Positions 14,655 to 17,196 of a stretch of 17,196 nt of DNA are shown here, piece after piece. A program made the translations under genes and the position numbers. Positions within the stretch are counted from its first letter, which is position 1. Every line of letters starts with the position of its first letter. The stretch covers positions 1 to 17,196 of the forward strand of contig CAMBRJ010000016.1 of the NCBI GenBank assembly GCA_945870175.1, written 5' to 3'. The notes below the pieces were generated by a model that made no database searches, was not told the origin of the DNA, and was given only the letters and a program-made list of their open reading frames with translations. The DNA is from Gemmatimonas phototrophica (GTDB lineage: Bacteria > Gemmatimonadota > Gemmatimonadetes > Gemmatimonadales > Gemmatimonadaceae).

Positions 14655-16979
14655 GTGTTCCGGCGCCGTGCGATTCGTGCGTCCGCGACCGTCATGGCCT
14701 CGTCTGTCTCCTTCGCCGCGATCGCCCCGACGGCTCATGCCCAGGTAACGCCGCCGACCACCACGCCGGTGCGGCTCGATGCCGCCGTCGCCGATTCGTT
14801 TGCCCGCGCGGCCCGCGCCCGTCCCCGTCCGTCGTTCAGCACGCTGCGCGTGACGACGGCGCCGACGATCGACGGCAAGCTCGACGAGGCGATGTGGTCG
14901 CAGGGCACGCCGATCCGGGATTTCGTGCAGCGCGAGCTCAACGAGGGCGTCCCCGCCTCCGAGCGCACGGAAGTGCGACTGGCCACCGACGGCGTGAATC
15001 TCTACATCGGCGCGCGCATGTATGATCGCGAGCCGCATCTGATCGTGCCTGGTGAAAAAATCCGCGACGTGCCGCTGGCCAACAGCGATCACATCGCGTT
15101 CGTGTTCGATACGTATCACGATAACCAGAATGGTTTCGTGTTCGCCACGACCCCCGCCGGTGTGGAGTACGATGGCCAGGTCATTCGCGAAGGTGAGGGC
15201 GGTGGCGCACAGGTCGCCGGCCAGAATCGCATGCAGGCTGGCGGGATGGGTGGCTTCAATGTGAACTGGGACGCCAGCTGGACGGTGGTGACCACGGTTG
15301 ACTCGCTCGGCTGGACGGCGGAGTTCCGTATCCCGTTTTCGACGTTGCGCTATTTGTCGGGCAGCGCCGAGCAGACGTGGGGCATGAACGTGTCGCGCAA
15401 CATCCGTCGCAAGAACGAAGAGCTGTACTGGGCCTTTATTCCGCGGCAGTTCAACCTGTATCGCCTGTCGATCGCCGGCAATCTGGCCAACCTTACGCTG
15501 CCGGTGCGCCGCATTCGCACGGTCACGCCATATGTGCTCACGTCGTCGCAGGAACGCTGGACCAGCGGTGTCAAGCAGGCCAGCAAGCGCCCCACGGAGT
15601 TCGGCGGAGAAATCAAGTACGGCGTGACGCCGGCGCTCACGCTCGATCTCACCGTCAACACCGACTTCGCGCAAGTCGAGGTCGACGATCAGCGCGTGAA
15701 CCTCACGCGCTTCCCGATTTTCTTTCCCGAGAAGCGTCCGTTCTTTCTCGAGAATGCCGGCGTGTTTTCGGCCGGTACGCCGCAGGCGGTCGATCTGTTC
15801 TTCACGCGCCGCATCGGCATTTCCGACGACGGCACGCCGCAGTCGATTCTGGGCGGCGGTCGTTTGTCGGGACGCGTGGGCGGCACCACGGTGGGCTTGC
15901 TACAGATGGTCACCGACGCCCCCGACGCGCTGAACCCTGGGCAGTCGTTCACGGTCGGACGCGCCACCCGTGAGCTGTCGGCGCGCTCCCGCATCGGCGC
16001 GATGGTGGTGCAGCGCATGTCGACCGACGACGGCGGCGATGTGAATCGCACCTTCGCGGTCGATGGCCGGCTCGGACTCGGCCAACGCTGGACCTCCGAC
16101 TGGTGGGCGGCGCGCACCACGACGCGCGATCTCGACGGCGATGCCAACGCCTTCAGCGGACGGATCGCGTATCAGACGAACGTGTGGAATCACAACGCGC
16201 GCGTCGCGCAGATCGGCGAGGACTTCAATCCGGAAGTGGGGTTCATGAGCCGTCCGGGCGGGTATCGCGCATACGACGTCTCGCTCATGCGCCTCGTACG
16301 CAAGCCGGAATGGTCGTGGTTCAAGCAGTGGAATCCGCACGTGAGCTACCGCAGCGCGTACGGCATCAACGACGGCTTCTATCAGTCGGGCTACTGGCAC
16401 ATCGATCTCACCGAGATCGAGATGGCGAACAGCACGAAGTTCGGTCCCGAGTACAACATCTCGCACGAGGGGCTCCAGGCGCCCTTCACCATCGCACCGG
16501 GCGTCGTGCTTCCCGCCGGCCAGTACGATTGGGGCACCTTCGGCTGGGATTATGTCACCGATCCGAGCGAGAATATCACGGCCACCGGTCGGTTCGACGT
16601 GGGGCAGTTTTGGACCGGCCGTCGCAGTGGCGGCAGTGGCACGATCACCGTACGCCGCGGGGCCACGTTCTCGGGCTCGTTTACCGCCGACTACAACGAC
16701 GTACGCCTGCCGCAGGGTAATTTCGTGCGGTCCCTCGAAGCGGTGCGCCTGAACTACTTCTTCTCGCCGCGCATTTTCGTGCAGACGCTGACGCAGTACA
16801 ACAATCAGCAGGCGATCTTCTCGTCGAACGTGCGCTTCGGCTGGCTGAATACGGCGGGTACCGGCTTGTTCATCGTGCTGAATGACGGACGCGCGGCCAA
16901 CAGCTTCTTCGACCTCGGCGCACCACAGCAGCGGTCGGTGTTCCTGAAGTACACGCGCCAGTTCGGCACGGGCGGCTGA
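14655..16979 (+). CDS. DUF5916 outer-membrane protein with CBM9-like N-terminal domain
   Basis: About 774 residues from the GTG at 14655. A signal peptide is followed by LRVTTAPTIDGKLDEAMW, the opening of a carbohydrate-binding-family-9-like domain that continues through EVRLATDGVNLYIGARMYD and DHIAFVFDTYHDNQNGF. Then come GWTAEFRIPFSTLRY and FFPEKRPFFLENAGVF, hallmark blocks of DUF5916. The rest is a long run of barrel-like strands. The family is common in Bacteroidetes and Gemmatimonadota and has no proven function; a role in surface binding of polymers is a guess. Starts in the frame are TTG 14640, GTG 14655 and ATG 14694; the last leaves a signal peptide without basic residues, so one of the first two is preferred. 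No Shine-Dalgarno is visible. It diverges from the FMN enzyme with a gap of 99 bp that shows no clear promoter. Confidence 0.85.
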   Translation: MFRRRAIRASATVMASSVSFAAIAPTAHAQVTPPTTTPVRLDAAVADSFARAARARPRPSFSTLRVTTAPTIDGKLDEAMWSQGTPIRDFVQRELNEGVPASERTEVRLATDGVNLYIGARMYDREPHLIVPGEKIRDVPLANSDHIAFVFDTYHDNQNGFVFATTPAGVEYDGQVIREGEGGGAQVAGQNRMQAGGMGGFNVNWDASWTVVTTVDSLGWTAEFRIPFSTLRYLSGSAEQTWGMNVSRNIRRKNEELYWAFIPRQFNLYRLSIAGNLANLTLPVRRIRTVTPYVLTSSQERWTSGVKQASKRPTEFGGEIKYGVTPALTLDLTVNTDFAQVEVDDQRVNLTRFPIFFPEKRPFFLENAGVFSAGTPQAVDLFFTRRIGISDDGTPQSILGGGRLSGRVGGTTVGLLQMVTDAPDALNPGQSFTVGRATRELSARSRIGAMVVQRMSTDDGGDVNRTFAVDGRLGLGQRWTSDWWAARTTTRDLDGDANAFSGRIAYQTNVWNHNARVAQIGEDFNPEVGFMSRPGGYRAYDVSLMRLVRKPEWSWFKQWNPHVSYRSAYGINDGFYQSGYWHIDLTEIEMANSTKFGPEYNISHEGLQAPFTIAPGVVLPAGQYDWGTFGWDYVTDPSENITATGRFDVGQFWTGRRSGGSGTITVRRGATFSGSFTADYNDVRLPQGNFVRSLEAVRLNYFFSPRIFVQTLTQYNNQQAIFSSNVRFGWLNTAGTGLFIVLNDGRAANSFFDLGAPQQRSVFLKYTRQFGTGG

Positions 16980-17000
16980 TCGTTCGGGCACCCGTAGCGA

Positions 17001-17047
17001 AAGTGTCAGTGACGGCCGATCTTTCCGATTCGCCGTCACCGACACTT
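17001..17047. terminator. Strong stem-loop between the DUF5916 and nitroreductase genes
   Basis: AAGTGTCAGTGACGGC (17001-17016) pairs with GCCGTCACCGACACTT (17032-17047): 16 positions with one A:C mismatch, loop of 15 nt. It starts 21 bp after the DUF5916 stop and ends 14 bp before the nitroreductase ATG. It is probably a terminator of the upstream gene, though the weak T content after the stem (TTATCC) and the closeness to the next start also allow an attenuator or operator. Confidence 0.6.
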
Positions 17048-17061
17048 ATCCGTTGCCCATC

Positions 17062-17196
17062 ATGAACATTTTCGAAGCCATTTCCGGCCGCCGCTCCATC
17101 CGCAAGTTCACCGACCGCACGCCCACGCAGGCGGAGCTGGAGCAGTTGCTGCGGGCCGCCGTCCTGGCGCCGATCCATCGCCTCACGAATCCGTGG
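17062..17196 (+). CDS. Nitroreductase-family FMN enzyme, N-terminal 45 residues (runs off the right edge)
   Basis: The visible part reads MNIFEAISGRRSIRKFTDRT, then PTQAELEQLLRAAVLAPIHR and LTNPW. The RRSIRKFTDR block is the FMN-phosphate-binding N-terminus of the nitroreductase family. The APxHRLTxPW ending resembles the subgroup containing YdjA-like minimal nitroreductases (APNHRxTxPWRF), not the NfsA/B types. These are cytoplasmic NAD(P)H-dependent flavoenzymes; the substrate is unknown. The gene begins just after the 17001-17047 stem-loop. Most of the protein is outside the window. Confidence 0.85.
   Translation, partial: MNIFEAISGRRSIRKFTDRTPTQAELEQLLRAAVLAPIHRLTNPW

Noticed and set aside
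15900..17045. A 381-codon minus-strand frame opposite the DUF5916 gene
   Set aside because: It has no motif and shadow-type composition, and the plus strand carries DUF5916 hallmark blocks.

Overview
The window reads as a chromosomal segment of a GC-rich Gram-negative bacterium, most likely a member of the Gemmatimonadota (Gemmatimonas-like). The reasons are the dense high-GC coding, the scarcity of Shine-Dalgarno sites, many exported proteins (Sec, Tat and lipoprotein signals), and the mix of DUF5916, DUF4159, DUF481 and TonB-dependent receptor families. The phylum assignment is inference from family content; no rRNA or marker gene is present. I see no tRNA, rRNA, insertion sequence, CRISPR array or phage gene, and no stretch over 300 bases lacks a gene.

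Layout: (1) positions 1-2044, minus strand: a DUF2946-like small Cys/His protein followed by the N-terminal two thirds of a TonB-dependent receptor that runs off the left edge. (2) 2169-6209, plus strand: a SoxC-like Tat-exported molybdenum sulfite dehydrogenase, a SoxD-like lipoprotein cytochrome c, a divergent Nramp-family transporter and a DUF481 outer-membrane protein. (3) 6326-8727, plus strand: an ABM-like small protein, an exported NTF2/SnoaL-like protein and a large exported protein with one haem c site. (4) 10495-8752, minus strand: a light-dependent protochlorophyllide reductase (LPOR) directly coupled to a DUF4159 protein. (5) 10606-13259, plus strand: an exported PLC/GDPD-like phosphodiesterase and a CueO-like multicopper oxidase with a Met-rich segment. 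(6) 14555-13278, minus strand: a Tat-exported FMN-dependent alpha-hydroxy-acid dehydrogenase that carries a CxxCH motif. (7) 14655-17196, plus strand: a DUF5916/CBM9-like outer-membrane protein, a strong stem-loop, and the start of a nitroreductase.

Many of the genes concern periplasmic redox and metal handling: two cytochrome c-type proteins, a molybdoenzyme, a copper oxidase, a flavoenzyme with a possible haem site, a metal transporter and a receptor beside a metal-binding-type small protein. The most striking gene is the LPOR. It keeps all the catalytic residues I can check but sits among unrelated genes, not in a photosynthesis gene cluster. LPORs have been described in aerobic anoxygenic phototrophs including Gemmatimonadota, so the enzyme is not new in the phylum, but its placement and its coupling to DUF4159 deserve a look.
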